The notes below the pieces were generated by a model. That model had not been told where the DNA came from, searched no databases, and saw only the letters and a list, made by a program, of their open reading frames with translations. A program made the position numbers and the translations under genes. From Microvirga sp. KLBC 81 (GTDB lineage: Bacteria; Pseudomonadota; Alphaproteobacteria; Rhizobiales; Beijerinckiaceae), in NCBI RefSeq assembly GCF_003075415.1, contig NZ_QDAH01000007.1, positions 62,001-126,000 of the forward strand: 64,000 nt of DNA, in the 5' to 3' direction. The first letter of the stretch is position 1. Every line of letters starts with the position of its first letter. Positions 9,088 through 18,090 of this stretch are shown in pieces.

Positions 9088-9203
9088 GCCGGTATCTCCT
9101 CCCCGATGGAGATTCACCGGTAGGCGAGGGCAAGGGTATCAGGCAAGCGGAAACTGGTCCGCCGCGCCTTGAACCTTTTGGCAGGGCGCGGCGTGAAGAG
9201 GCT

Positions 9204-10001
9204 TTATTCGACCACCTTGCGATAAAGGTGCCAGGTGGCGTGACCTAAGATCGGCAACACCACGGCCAAGCCGACGAAGAGCGGGATGAAGCCGACGACG
9301 AGTGCCCCGGCGACGATCAGAGCCCAGACCAGCATGGGACCGGGATTGGCGGCGACCGCCCGGAACGAGGTGAGGATCGCCGGAATCGCGCCCACGTCCC
9401 GATCGACGAGGAGCGGGAACGAGATCACGCTCAGGCAGAACACAACGGCGCTGAAAATAAAGCCGAGCGCATTGCCCACGACGATGAGGGTCCAGCCCCT
9501 CTGGGTGGTGAACACCTCGCTGAGGAAAGCGCCGATGGATTCAGGGGCGCGCCAGCCGAAGAGGGATTGATAGAGCGCCTGTGCTGTCAGGAGCCAGGCG
9601 ATGAAGATCACCATCAGCAGGACGCCGAGCACCGCGATGGAGCCGATGGAGTGCGAGTAGAAGACGTTGGAGACGCTGCTCACGGACACTTCCTGTCCGC
9701 GTTCACGCTCGCGGCTGATCTCGTAAAGGCCCACGGCAGCGAGCGGTCCCACCAGGGCAAATCCCGACATGAGGGGGAAGAGGAGCGGCAGCATGTTGTA
9801 GCCGAAGGCAAGGCCCGCGAAGAAGATGCCGAGGAGTGGATACATCAGGCAGATGAAGAAGATATGTGTCGGAGCGGCCCAGAAATCCGCGGCACCCTGC
9901 CTCAAGGCGTCCATGAGGTCGTGGATGTTGATCCGGCGGATGCCGAGGTGCTCCGACACCGGGTCTCTTTGGACGTGGGAGAAGACATCGAGTTTGGCCA
10001 T
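9204..10001 (-). CDS. DUF2189 domain membrane protein
   Basis: A 265-residue inner-membrane protein with about six hydrophobic segments. The N-terminal segment IRRINIHDLMDALRQGAADFWAAPTH followed by FFICLMYPLLGI is typical of DUF2189 proteins, which are common in alphaproteobacteria and have no established function. A GAGGGACC ribosome-binding site precedes the ATG. It stands between mutM and the hydratase gene, with a gap of about 115 bp on its downstream side. Confidence 0.85.
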   Translation of the reverse strand: MAKLDVFSHVQRDPVSEHLGIRRINIHDLMDALRQGAADFWAAPTHIFFICLMYPLLGIFFAGLAFGYNMLPLLFPLMSGFALVGPLAAVGLYEISRERERGQEVSVSSVSNVFYSHSIGSIAVLGVLLMVIFIAWLLTAQALYQSLFGWRAPESIGAFLSEVFTTQRGWTLIVVGNALGFIFSAVVFCLSVISFPLLVDRDVGAIPAILTSFRAVAANPGPMLVWALIVAGALVVGFIPLFVGLAVVLPILGHATWHLYRKVVE

Positions 10002-10150
10002 GGCGGTCCCTCCTGAACCTCGAGTTCAAGCGGTCGCGAGCCTGTCATGCAGAAGATACCGACGGTAAGGTCGCAACCTGCAGAGCTGGAAGAGTGTACG
10101 CCTTTTCAGGCTTTTTTGCGGGAGGGAATCCTGTTTCGCGCCCGATCGGA

Positions 10151-11047
10151 TTATCGAGTGCGGGAACGCTTCTGGCAGACCGGGCAATAGAAGGTGGAGC
10201 GACCGGATTGCACGAGCCGCTCGACCGTGCCTGTGCATTCGGGCGTGACGCAGGGTTCCCCCTCCCGGTCATAGACGCGGAAGGAATGCTGGAAATAACC
10301 GAGCGAGCCATCGACCTGCGCGTGATCCCGCAAGGTCGAGCCGCCCGCCTCCACCGCCTCCGAGAGCACATCGCGGATCACCTCGGCGAGCTGGTGCGCC
10401 TTTTCCGTCGGCTCTCCTGATTTGGTGGCGAGCGACCCTGCCGGAGCCTCCGGGTGGAGGCCGGTGCGGAACAGGGCCTCGCACACATAGATGTTGCCGA
10501 GGCCCGCGATCAGGCGCTGGTCGAGGAGGGCGGCTTTGAGTGGCGTGCGCTTGCCGGCAAAAAGATTGGCGATGGTCTCGCCCGAGAGTTCGTTGCCCAA
10601 GGGCTCGATGCCCATCTCGGCGAAATGCTTACAGGTTTCGATCTCGGAACGGGGCACCAAATCCATGAAGCCGAAGCGGCGGGCGTCGTTATAGGTCACG
10701 CTCGCCCCGTTAGAGAGCTGGAAGACAACATGATCATGGGCCCCAAGGCCGCCGTGCTCGTGGTGGAACTCCCCCGGCATCCGGGTGGCACCGCCTTGCG
10801 TGACCAGGAAGCGCCCCGACATGCCGAGATGCATGATCAGAACCTCGCCGGAGGAGAGATCGGCCAGGAGATACTTGGCCCGGCGGCCCAAAGCCCTAAC
10901 CTCCTGTCCTTCCAGGCGCTCCGTGAACGCTTTAGGGAACGGAAAGCGCAGGTCCGGGCGGCGCTGCACCACCCTGGTGAAGCGGGCTCCCACCATGGCG
11001 GGCTCCAGGCCCCGGCGCACGGTTTCGACTTCGGGCAGTTCGGGCAT
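10151..11047 (-). CDS. mutM: Formamidopyrimidine-DNA glycosylase
   Basis: A base-excision repair enzyme that removes 8-oxoguanine and formamidopyrimidines and cuts the abasic site. The start [14 protein letters not shown] supplies the catalytic Pro2 and Glu3 of the Fpg family. The C-terminal zinc finger is intact: four cysteines in CVTPEC and CPVC, ending QKRSRTR. The length is 298 residues. The frame stays open upstream of the ATG, but the required Pro2 fixes the start at 11047. It is divergent from ubiE, sharing a roughly 96-bp promoter region. Confidence 0.97.
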   Translation of the reverse strand: MPELPEVETVRRGLEPAMVGARFTRVVQRRPDLRFPFPKAFTERLEGQEVRALGRRAKYLLADLSSGEVLIMHLGMSGRFLVTQGGATRMPGEFHHEHGGLGAHDHVVFQLSNGASVTYNDARRFGFMDLVPRSEIETCKHFAEMGIEPLGNELSGETIANLFAGKRTPLKAALLDQRLIAGLGNIYVCEALFRTGLHPEAPAGSLATKSGEPTEKAHQLAEVIRDVLSEAVEAGGSTLRDHAQVDGSLGYFQHSFRVYDREGEPCVTPECTGTVERLVQSGRSTFYCPVCQKRSRTR

Positions 11048-11143
11048 CAACCATCTCTTCGGTTCTTGAGGCTCCTTACATAGCCATCGGGTCCCGCTTC
11101 CGCTATGGATCGCCGTTAAGATGCGACATGAGGGTGATAGAGC

Positions 11144-11893
11144 ATGACCGACGAGACCACCCATTTCGGGTTTCAGTCCGTACCCCTGGGCGAGAAGCAG
11201 GATCGCGTGAATGAGGTCTTCCGCTCGGTGGCGAGCCGCTACGACCTCATGAACGACCTCATGTCCGCAGGCCTCCACCGGCTCTGGAAGGACAATCTCA
11301 TCTCGACTCTTCGCCCGCCCAAGGACCGGCCCTTCCGCCATATCGATGTCGCCGGCGGCACGGGGGATATCGCCTTCCGCATTCTCGATGCAGGCGGGCC
11401 GCAGACCCGTGTGACCGTGCTCGACATCAATGGCGAGATGCTGAAAGTCGGCGCCGAACGTGCCGGCTACCGTTATGAAGGCCGCATCGATTTCGTCGAG
11501 GCCAATGCGGAAGAGCTGCCGCTCGAGTCCAACACCTATGACGCCTACACCATCGCCTTCGGCATCCGGAACGTGCCGCGTGTCGACAAGGCGCTGCGCG
11601 AGGCGCATCGGGTTCTGAAGCCCGGTGGGCGCTTCCTCTGCCTCGAATTCTCGAAGGTGGACGTGCCGCTCATCGACAAGATCTACGACGCCTATTCCTT
11701 CAACGTCATTCCGCGCATGGGCCAGATGGTGACGGGGGATGCCGAGTCCTATCAGTATCTCGTGGAATCGATCCGTAAGTTTCCGCCGCCTGCCGCCTTC
11801 GCGCGCATGATCGAGGAAGCCGGCTTCAAGCGCGTCACCTATCGCCAGCTCACGGCAGGCGTGGTTGCCATTCACTCCGGCTGGAAGATCTGA
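11144..11893 (+). CDS. ubiE: Ubiquinone/menaquinone biosynthesis C-methyltransferase
   Basis: An SAM-dependent methyltransferase (249 residues) that methylates the benzoquinone ring during ubiquinone synthesis. The family motif near the N-terminus is [17 protein letters not shown], and the SAM site ([16 protein letters not shown]) follows. Later segments [23 protein letters not shown] and [14 protein letters not shown]-like [13 protein letters not shown] are also diagnostic. The ubiB start codon comes two bases after its stop, so ubiE-ubiB-coaBC-dut forms one tightly packed transcript. Confidence 0.97.
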   Translation: MTDETTHFGFQSVPLGEKQDRVNEVFRSVASRYDLMNDLMSAGLHRLWKDNLISTLRPPKDRPFRHIDVAGGTGDIAFRILDAGGPQTRVTVLDINGEMLKVGAERAGYRYEGRIDFVEANAEELPLESNTYDAYTIAFGIRNVPRVDKALREAHRVLKPGGRFLCLEFSKVDVPLIDKIYDAYSFNVIPRMGQMVTGDAESYQYLVESIRKFPPPAAFARMIEEAGFKRVTYRQLTAGVVAIHSGWKI

Positions 11894-11895
11894 GC

Positions 11896-13470
11896 GTGAT
11901 CGGCAGCATCGTCCATCTCGCACGAAACCTGCGCGCCGGCTTCATCCTCGCCCGCGAAGGCGCTCTGGGTCTGTTCGATCCGAGCGCCCTGCCGCCTTCC
12001 GCGCGCCTAGCCTTAAGGCTGGCGCGTGTCATCGAACGGCGGCAGCCGGAAGACGGCGCGGCGCGCCTGTCCAAGGCGCTGACGCGGCTGGGCCCCTCTT
12101 ACGTGAAGTTCGGTCAGTTCCTCGCCACGCGTCCCGACATCGTGGGCGTCGCAGCCGCGCGTGATCTCGAACGCCTGCAGGACCGGATGACTCCGTTCCC
12201 GCGCGCGCAGGCCATCGCGACCATCGAGGCGGCTCTGGGCCGTCCCATCGACGATATCTTCCTCGAGTTCAGCGAGCCGTTGGCTGCGGCCTCCATCGCG
12301 CAGGTCCACAAGGCGCGCATCCGCACGCCGGAGGGTGAAGAGACCGTCGCGGTGAAGGTAGTGCGCCCTGGCGTGCGTGAGGGCTTCGCCCGCGATCTTC
12401 AGGCGATGCGCGCGGCAGCCCGCCTCTTCGAGCGCATGGTGCCCGACGTGCGGCGCCTGAAGCCGATGGAGGTGGTGGAGACACTCGCGCGCTCCGTCGC
12501 TGTCGAGATGGATCTTCGTTTGGAAGCAGCGGCCGTCTCGGAACTCGCCGAGAACACCAAGGGTGATCTCGATTTTCGCGTGCCGAAGCCGGAATGGGAT
12601 TTGACGGCGCGGGACGTGCTCACCACCACCTGGATCGATGGCATCCGCTTGAACGATCTGGAGGCGATCGAGCGTGCAGGCTTTGACCGTGTGGCTCTGG
12701 GCAGCACGGTGATCCAGTCCTTCCTGCGCCATGCGATCCGTGACGGCTATTTCCATGCCGACATGCATCCCGGCAATCTGTTCGTCGATGCGGAAGGCCG
12801 CCTCGTCGCCGTCGATTTCGGCATCATGGGTAGACTTGGCATAAAGGAGCGCCGCTTCCTCGCCGAGATTCTTCTCGGCTTCATCCGCCGCGACTACCTG
12901 CGCGTGGCGCAGGTGCATTTCGAAGCGGGCTATGTGCCGCCGCACCATTCGGTGGAGGATTTCGCGCAGGCGATCCGCGCCATCGGTGAGCCGATCCATG
13001 ATCGGCGCGCGGACGAGATCTCGATGGCGAAGCTCCTCACGCTGCTCTTCGAGATCACCGCTCTCTTCGACATGGCGACGCGCACGGAACTCGTGATGCT
13101 GCAAAAGACCATGGTCGTGGTGGAGGGCGTGGCGCGCAACCTCGATCCGAAACTCGACATGTGGACCACGTCGGAGCCGGTGGTGCGTGAGTGGATCGAG
13201 CGCAACCTTGGACCGTTGGGCCGCGTTGAGCAGGCGGGGCGCGGCTTGTGGACGCTCGCCGGCGTGATCGGCGATCTGCCGGACCTGGCGTTGCGCGCCG
13301 AGCGGGTTCTCAACCAGATGGAAGAGGTGACGGCCCGCGGCGTCTCACTCGACCAGGAGAGCGTCGCCGCCATCGGACGCGCGGAGGCGCGGGGCAACCG
13401 CTGGGGCGTGGCGGCCTTGTGGATCATCGCCGCCTCGCTGATGATCATGCTGTTCAGAGGTTTCGCATGA
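11896..13470 (+). CDS. ubiB: Ubiquinone biosynthesis protein UbiB (ABC1/ADCK atypical kinase)
   Basis: A membrane-associated atypical kinase/ATPase (524 residues) needed for ubiquinone synthesis. Family hallmarks are visible: the KxGQ motif ([13 protein letters not shown]), the alanine-rich loop replacing the glycine loop ([13 protein letters not shown]), the lysine in [20 protein letters not shown], and the DFG motif in [11 protein letters not shown]-terminal hydrophobic segment ([14 protein letters not shown]) would anchor it. The start is GTG, two bases after ubiE, and the stop overlaps coaBC by ATGA. Confidence 0.95.
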   Translation: MIGSIVHLARNLRAGFILAREGALGLFDPSALPPSARLALRLARVIERRQPEDGAARLSKALTRLGPSYVKFGQFLATRPDIVGVAAARDLERLQDRMTPFPRAQAIATIEAALGRPIDDIFLEFSEPLAAASIAQVHKARIRTPEGEETVAVKVVRPGVREGFARDLQAMRAAARLFERMVPDVRRLKPMEVVETLARSVAVEMDLRLEAAAVSELAENTKGDLDFRVPKPEWDLTARDVLTTTWIDGIRLNDLEAIERAGFDRVALGSTVIQSFLRHAIRDGYFHADMHPGNLFVDAEGRLVAVDFGIMGRLGIKERRFLAEILLGFIRRDYLRVAQVHFEAGYVPPHHSVEDFAQAIRAIGEPIHDRRADEISMAKLLTLLFEITALFDMATRTELVMLQKTMVVVEGVARNLDPKLDMWTTSEPVVREWIERNLGPLGRVEQAGRGLWTLAGVIGDLPDLALRAERVLNQMEEVTARGVSLDQESVAAIGRAEARGNRWGVAALWIIAASLMIMLFRGFA

Positions 13471-14681
13471 CAGCGCTTTCCGGCAAACGCATTCTGCTTA
13501 TCATCGGCGGCGGGATTGCGGCCTACAAGTCCCTCGACCTGATCCGACGCCTGCGAGAGCGCGGCGCCTCGGTGCGCTGCGTTCTCACCAGTGGCGCTCA
13601 AGCATTCATCACGCCGCTCGCGGCGTCCGCCCTTACGGGGCAGCGCACGCATACCGATCTCTTCGACCGCGAGGACGAAGCCGATATCGGTCACATCAAG
13701 CTGGCGCGCGATGCGGACCTCGTGGTCGTTGCACCGGCCACTGCCAACCTCATGGCGAAAATGGCGGGCGGCCATGCGGACGATCTCGCTTCCACCGTAT
13801 TGCTCGCCACCACGCTTCCCATTCTCATCGCGCCCGCGATGAACGTGCGCATGTGGCTGCACCCGGCAACTCAGCGCAATCTGAAGATGCTGCAAACCGA
13901 TGGCGTTCACATCGTCGGCCCCAATGAAGGCGCGATGGCCGAAGCCGAGTTCGGCCCCGGCCGCATGGCCGAGCCGATGGAGATCGTAGCAAGCGTTGAG
14001 CGTCTGCTTGCACCTTCCGGTCTGCTGGCCGGTAAACATGTGATCGTGACCTCCGGCCCGACGCATGAGCCTATCGATCCGGTGCGTTACATCGCCAACC
14101 GCTCGTCCGGCAGGCAGGGCCACGCGATCGCGAAAGCGGCCGCCGAAGCAGGCGCCCGCGTGACGCTGATTTCCGGCCCCGTCGATCTGCCCGATCCGAA
14201 AGGCGTCACCACCGTGCATGTCGAAAGCGCGCGCGAGATGCTGGCGTCAGTCGAGAAAGCACTGCCTGCCGATATCGGCATTTTCGCCGCCGCCGTCGCC
14301 GATTGGCGCGTCGCCAACGCGGGCGAGCAGAAGATCAAGAAGAAGGACGGCGCTTTGCCGAACCTGTCTCTCACCGAAAACCCCGACATCCTCGCCACGA
14401 TCTCGCGTCTGACACAGAACCGTCCCACGCTCATGGTGGGCTTTGCCGCCGAGACGGAGAACGTGATCGAGCACGCGAAGCAGAAGCTCGCGAAGAAGGG
14501 TTGCGATCTCATCGTCGCCAATGACGTGTCGCCTGCCACCGGCGTGATGGGCGGTGAGAGCAACACGGTGCATCTCGTCACGAAATCGGGCATCGAGACC
14601 TGGCCGACGCTTTCGAAGACAGAGGTGGCCGAGAGGCTGATCGCGCATGTGGGTGCAGTGATCGGAGGCGCAAAACCATGA
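13467..14681 (+). CDS. coaBC: Bifunctional phosphopantothenoylcysteine decarboxylase / phosphopantothenate-cysteine ligase
   Basis: Catalyses two steps of coenzyme A synthesis. The N-terminal flavoprotein half (CoaC) has the active-site His region [22 protein letters not shown] and the PAMNVRMW motif. The C-terminal half (CoaB) begins near [20 protein letters not shown] and carries the KIKKKDG motif. At 404 residues it is a normal bifunctional form. Its start overlaps the ubiB stop and its stop overlaps the dut start, both as ATGA, which implies coupled translation. Confidence 0.97.
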   Translation: MTALSGKRILLIIGGGIAAYKSLDLIRRLRERGASVRCVLTSGAQAFITPLAASALTGQRTHTDLFDREDEADIGHIKLARDADLVVVAPATANLMAKMAGGHADDLASTVLLATTLPILIAPAMNVRMWLHPATQRNLKMLQTDGVHIVGPNEGAMAEAEFGPGRMAEPMEIVASVERLLAPSGLLAGKHVIVTSGPTHEPIDPVRYIANRSSGRQGHAIAKAAAEAGARVTLISGPVDLPDPKGVTTVHVESAREMLASVEKALPADIGIFAAAVADWRVANAGEQKIKKKDGALPNLSLTENPDILATISRLTQNRPTLMVGFAAETENVIEHAKQKLAKKGCDLIVANDVSPATGVMGGESNTVHLVTKSGIETWPTLSKTEVAERLIAHVGAVIGGAKP

Positions 14682-15133
14682 CGCATGTGTTGCGCGTCCA
14701 GCGCCTTCCCCATGGCGCGGATCTGCCGCTGCCGCGCTATGAAACGGCGGGGGCTGCAGGGATGGATCTCATCGCGGCCAATCCGGCGGATGCGCCTGTG
14801 GTGCTCGCACCCATGGAGCGCAAGCTCGTGCCCACGGGCCTCATCATCCAGTTGGAGCAGGGCTTCGAAGCGCAGGTGCGACCTCGCTCCGGTTTGGCGT
14901 TCAAGCATGGCGTGACTGTCCTCAACGCGCCCGGCACCGTCGATGCGGATTATCGCGGCGAAGTGCAGGTGCTGCTCGTCAACTTGAGCACTGAGTCCTT
15001 CACCATCACGCGCGGCATGCGCATCGCGCAGATGATCGTCGCGCCCGTGACCACAGTCGAACTGGTGGAGGTTGTTGCCGTGAACCACACGCCGCGTGCC
15101 GGCGGCGGCTTCGGATCGACGGGATTGAACTGA
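14678..15133 (+). CDS. dut: Deoxyuridine 5'-triphosphate nucleotidohydrolase (dUTPase)
   Basis: Hydrolyses dUTP to dUMP, keeping uracil out of DNA and feeding thymidylate synthesis. All five trimeric dUTPase motifs can be seen in 151 residues: [45 protein letters not shown], and the C-terminal glycine-rich [10 protein letters not shown]. The coaBC-dut overlap is a widespread arrangement. Confidence 0.97.
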   Translation: MTHVLRVQRLPHGADLPLPRYETAGAAGMDLIAANPADAPVVLAPMERKLVPTGLIIQLEQGFEAQVRPRSGLAFKHGVTVLNAPGTVDADYRGEVQVLLVNLSTESFTITRGMRIAQMIVAPVTTVELVEVVAVNHTPRAGGGFGSTGLN

Positions 15134-15143
15134 AAGGCATGCG

Positions 15144-15593
15144 ATGAACTTTCTCTCTCGTCGTTCGCTTCTCGCCATCGCGGCCGTCACCGACATTGCG
15201 CTCCACGCGCGTCCCATGCCGGTTGCCGCGAAGGCGCTCGCTGCCCGTCACAATCTGCCTCCGCGCTATCTGGAGCCCGTGCTGCAGGCGCTCGTGCGCC
15301 AGGGCATCCTGAAGGGCGTGCGCGGTCCGCGCGGCGGCTATGAGCTTGCCCGCGAGCGGCGGCGGATCACGGCGGGCGATATCGTGCGTATCGCCATGGC
15401 AGCGCAGGAGGATGAAGGCAGTTCTCCGTTGCCGGAATCGCGCTTGGCCGAAGCGGTTGTGGCGCCTCTCGTTGCAAAGGGCACGGAGGCCTTTCTCAGT
15501 GAGCTCGACAAGGTGACGGTGGAGGATCTGTGCAACCGCGCTCAGGCCGAGGCCGTTGCGGAGCAGACCACTCCTGTCGATTTCACGATATAA
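15144..15593 (+). CDS. Rrf2 family transcriptional regulator
   Basis: A 149-residue winged-helix protein. The segment MPVAAKALAARHNLPPRYLEPVLQALVRQGILKGVRGPRGGYELARE matches the Rrf2 DNA-binding domain. The three-cysteine cluster that binds Fe-S in IscR and NsrR is absent; there is a single Cys near the C-terminus. In this it resembles CymR-type regulators of cysteine metabolism, and cysK begins 74 bp downstream, so control of cysK is a reasonable inference. It starts 10 bp after dut and may be read through from that operon. Confidence 0.88.
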   Translation: MNFLSRRSLLAIAAVTDIALHARPMPVAAKALAARHNLPPRYLEPVLQALVRQGILKGVRGPRGGYELARERRRITAGDIVRIAMAAQEDEGSSPLPESRLAEAVVAPLVAKGTEAFLSELDKVTVEDLCNRAQAEAVAEQTTPVDFTI

Positions 15594-15667
15594 ATTTGTG
15601 AATTAATGCAATTATCGACACTTGGTGCGGAAAGGACTAAGGTCCTGCCGTCTTCATGGAGGATCTT
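15594..15667 (+). promoter_or_regulatory. AT-rich cysK upstream region
   Basis: Between the Rrf2 gene and cysK is an AT-rich stretch (about 15590-15620) that stands out from the GC-rich neighbours, followed by the ribosome-binding site GGAGG. It is the likely cysK promoter and the likely place for an operator of the adjacent regulator. I see no perfect palindrome. Confidence 0.4.
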
Positions 15668-16648
15668 ATGGCTGACACCCTCAATGCCGCAGGCGCCGAC
15701 ACCAAGCCCGGCAGGGGCCGCATCTACGGCTCGATCACGGAAACCATCGGCAACACCCCCCTCGTTCGCCTCAACCGGCTGCCGAAGGAGCTCGGGATCG
15801 ATGCGGAAATCCTCCTCAAGCTCGAGTTCTTCAACCCGATCTCCAGCGTGAAGGATCGTATCGGCGTCAGCATGATCGACGCCATGGAGGCGGCTGGAAA
15901 GATCAGGCCCGGCACGACCCTGATCGAGCCGACCTCCGGCAATACCGGCATCGCGCTTGCTTTCGTGGCGGCGGCGCGCGGCTATCGCTTGATCCTCGTG
16001 ATGCCCGAGACCATGTCCATCGAGCGCCGCAAGATGCTGGCCTTCTTGGGTGCCGAGCTCGTGCTCACTCCCGGCCCGCAGGGCATGAAGGGTGCGGTGG
16101 CCCGGGCCGAGGAGCTGCTCAACGAGATTCCGGACTCGGTCATTCCGCAGCAGTTCAAGAACCCGGCGAACCCTGAGATCCACCGCAAGACCACGGCGGA
16201 AGAGATCTGGAACGACACCAACGGCCAGTTCGATGCTTTCGTGGCGGGCGTCGGCACCGGCGGCACCATCACGGGCGTTGCCCAGGTCATCAAGCCGCGC
16301 CTGCCGAATATGAAGGTGTTCGCCGTCGAGCCGGAGGATTCCCCGGTGCTCTCCGGCGGCCAGCCCGGTCCGCACAAGATCCAGGGCATCGGCGCAGGCT
16401 TCGTGCCGGATGTGCTCGATCGTTCGCTGCTCGACGGTGTGATCACCATCGGCAATCAGACGGCCTTCGAAACCGCGCGCAGAATTGCTCGTCTCGAAGG
16501 TATCCCTGGCGGCATCTCCACTGGCGCCAATGTGGCGGCAGCTCTCGAACTCGCGGCGCGCCCCGAGTTCAAGGGCAAGCGCATCGTCACGGTCGCGCCG
16601 TCCTTCGCCGAGCGCTACCTTTCGACGGCTCTGTTCGAAGGGCTCTGA
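15668..16648 (+). CDS. cysK: Cysteine synthase A (O-acetylserine sulfhydrylase)
   Basis: A PLP enzyme of fold type II that makes cysteine from O-acetylserine and sulfide. The lysine for the Schiff base is in [11 protein letters not shown], the Asn/Thr substrate loop is [11 protein letters not shown], and the phosphate-binding glycine loop is [10 protein letters not shown]. The ATG at 15668 was chosen because GGAGG lies just upstream; an in-frame ATG at 15656 is less likely. The length is 326 residues. A terminator follows immediately. Confidence 0.97.
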   Translation: MADTLNAAGADTKPGRGRIYGSITETIGNTPLVRLNRLPKELGIDAEILLKLEFFNPISSVKDRIGVSMIDAMEAAGKIRPGTTLIEPTSGNTGIALAFVAAARGYRLILVMPETMSIERRKMLAFLGAELVLTPGPQGMKGAVARAEELLNEIPDSVIPQQFKNPANPEIHRKTTAEEIWNDTNGQFDAFVAGVGTGGTITGVAQVIKPRLPNMKVFAVEPEDSPVLSGGQPGPHKIQGIGAGFVPDVLDRSLLDGVITIGNQTAFETARRIARLEGIPGGISTGANVAAALELAARPEFKGKRIVTVAPSFAERYLSTALFEGL

Positions 16649-16671
16649 GATCTCATCATCTCGATCCTGCA

Positions 16672-16698
16672 GGGGCGGCTCTCACGGCCGCCCTTTTT
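16672..16698 (+). terminator. Rho-independent terminator of cysK
   Basis: GGGCGGC pairs with GCCGCCC across a short loop and is followed by TTTTTG, 24 bases after the cysK stop codon. Confidence 0.9.
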
Positions 16699-16721
16699 GT
16701 TGGCACCTGCCAAGCGTGGCC

Positions 16722-16746
16722 AGAACTTACCCGACTCGGTCGGGTT
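16722..16746 (+). promoter_or_regulatory. Possible EcfG-type (general stress) promoter
   Basis: AGAAC (16722-16726), a 17-base spacer and GTT (16744-16746) resemble the alphaproteobacterial sigma-EcfG consensus GGAAC-N16/17-CGTT with one mismatch in each box. It lies 57 bases before the first of the four hydrophilic-protein genes. The match is short, so the assignment is tentative. Confidence 0.3.
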
Positions 16747-16802
16747 CTCTTGAGGCACATGAATTCAAGCGATGTTCCCAAGTGAATTTGATGGAGTCCA
16801 TC

Positions 16803-17159
16803 ATGGCGGAGCGCAAGGCGCCTCACTCATTGAAAGACCAGGATGCGGACCAGATCCGCAACGAGCAGCGCGGCGGCATCGACAGCCCCATCGATCCGAA
16901 CCGGGAGGGCGGGCCCGAGGGCAACGCCACATTGCGCCGTGTGTGGAGCGAGCCCGGAGGCGAGGCCCATAATTACCGTCAAGGCCAGACGGGTCAGACC
17001 AGCAAGGCCGGCATGGACGGCCATGACGAACTCACCGCCGCCGAGACGCCCGAGGCCACCAAGCGCCTGAGCGATGCGACCCTCTCGCCGGACGACAAGG
17101 ATGCGACGCGGGAGGCCATCGATCGCGCGACGGCCGTCAACGGCAAGGATCAAGGCTGA
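16803..17159 (+). CDS. Hydrophilic, probably disordered protein (118 aa)
   Basis: Not recognised as a named family. The 118 residues are rich in Asp, Glu, Lys, Gly, Ala, Thr and Asn, with almost no hydrophobic clusters and no cysteine; such hydrophilin-like composition predicts a disordered protein. GGAG six bases before the ATG at 16803 supports this start over an in-frame ATG at 16791. It is the first of four tandem genes of similar character. A stress or desiccation role is an inference from composition only. Confidence 0.75.
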   Translation: MAERKAPHSLKDQDADQIRNEQRGGIDSPIDPNREGGPEGNATLRRVWSEPGGEAHNYRQGQTGQTSKAGMDGHDELTAAETPEATKRLSDATLSPDDKDATREAIDRATAVNGKDQG

Positions 17160-17171
17160 CAGGAGAGTGCC

Positions 17172-17405
17172 ATGGGCAATGCAGGCTACGGCAACCACAC
17201 CGAAGACCCGAAGAACTACGTTGATTCCGAGCGGCCGGATCCTCAGGCGGGTCGTGTGGGCTCGCCCCAGAACAAGCCCGGCAATCTTCCTCCCGCGGCA
17301 GGTCCGCATGACAAGCCGTCGCTGACGAACCCGGACTCGACCCCTGGCACGGGCGCGCTGCCCGAGCCGGGCGATAGCGAAGGCATCGATTCCACGAGTT
17401 CGTAA
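17172..17405 (+). CDS. Hydrophilic, probably disordered protein (77 aa)
   Basis: Not recognised. A Gly/Pro/Asp/Asn/Ser-rich protein of 77 residues (start MGNAGYGNHTEDPKNYVDSE) with no hydrophobic core. AGGAG precedes the ATG and it lies 12 bases after the first gene of the cluster, so the two are co-transcribed. Confidence 0.7.
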   Translation: MGNAGYGNHTEDPKNYVDSERPDPQAGRVGSPQNKPGNLPPAAGPHDKPSLTNPDSTPGTGALPEPGDSEGIDSTSS

Positions 17406-17417
17406 CAGGAGCCGATC

Positions 17418-17738
17418 ATGGCGCAGAACCAGAATTCCGGACCGCGTGTCCCGACCGAGCGGCCCGATCCCGAAGATGCGGCCCGCAATCCAAAGCCAGG
17501 ATCTCAGGATCGCCCCGGCTTCGATCTCGGCGGCTCGGTGGATGAAACCAACGCGACCGGCACCGGCTCCAGTACCGTACCCGGTGGCCCGAAGGGCAGC
17601 ACGCCGAGCGGCACCGATGCCGGCGGGCGGGCAACGGGCCTCACCGATCCCAGCGGCTCCCACTCGCTTGGCGATGAAGGCAATGCAGGTTCCGATACCG
17701 GTGGCGGCGTCACCGACGGCACCAATGGTCCGGCCTGA
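17418..17738 (+). CDS. Hydrophilic, probably disordered protein (106 aa)
   Basis: Not recognised. Gly, Thr, Ser, Pro and Asp make up most of the 106 residues; the middle and end are low-complexity (for example GGPKGSTPSGTDAGGRATG). AGGAG precedes the ATG, again 12 bases after the previous stop. The N-terminal segment PRVPTERPDPEDAARNPKPG resembles the ERPDPQAG region of the preceding protein, which suggests that the genes are related by duplication. Confidence 0.7.
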   Translation: MAQNQNSGPRVPTERPDPEDAARNPKPGSQDRPGFDLGGSVDETNATGTGSSTVPGGPKGSTPSGTDAGGRATGLTDPSGSHSLGDEGNAGSDTGGGVTDGTNGPA

Positions 17739-17758
17739 ATTCAGCAAGGTAGAAAACG

Positions 17759-17923
17759 ATGGCTCAATCCGACAAGAAATCCAACCAGGCGACCGAAGCC
17801 GATATCAGCGCTCCGCGCCTGACCCCGCAGGGTCGTGAGAACCCCAACGCCTCCGGCGAGGATTCAACCAACCCGATGGATGAGGGCGCGAAGAAGGGGC
17901 AGGGCGACAAGTCTGAGGGTTAA
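17759..17923 (+). CDS. Hydrophilic, probably disordered protein (54 aa)
   Basis: A 54-residue open frame that begins MAQSDKKSNQATEADISAPR and ends DKSEG. It has the same composition as the three preceding proteins (Lys, Asp, Glu, Asn, Gly; no Cys, Trp or Phe). It starts 20 bases after the third gene; an AAGGT is the only ribosome-binding candidate. Position and composition make it a likely fourth member of the cluster, though it is short. Confidence 0.6.
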   Translation: MAQSDKKSNQATEADISAPRLTPQGRENPNASGEDSTNPMDEGAKKGQGDKSEG

Positions 17924-18042
17924 ACACAGGCGCCATCCCGGACGGCTTTGGCCGATCCGGGATCGCTTTCAGGATCGAGCGCCACTCTCCTCTTGAGACC
18001 CCGGGTTCTGCTTAGCCCCTGGATCACAGCAACGGATACGAG

Positions 18043-18066
18043 AAGGCCGCCCAATGGGCGGCCTTT
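18043..18066 (-). terminator. Hairpin between the hydrophilin cluster and typA
   Basis: AAGGCCGCCC pairs with GGGCGGCCTT around a very short loop. It lies 25 bases past the typA stop and could terminate typA on the minus strand or the hydrophilin transcript on the plus strand. T-runs are weak on both sides. Confidence 0.6.
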
Positions 18067-18090
18067 CAACATTTGCTCAAGGCGCTGCCT

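Noticed and set aside
10151-11923. Upstream extension of mutM to 590 codons
   Set aside because: The added part is antisense to ubiE, and Fpg needs Pro2 immediately after the start.
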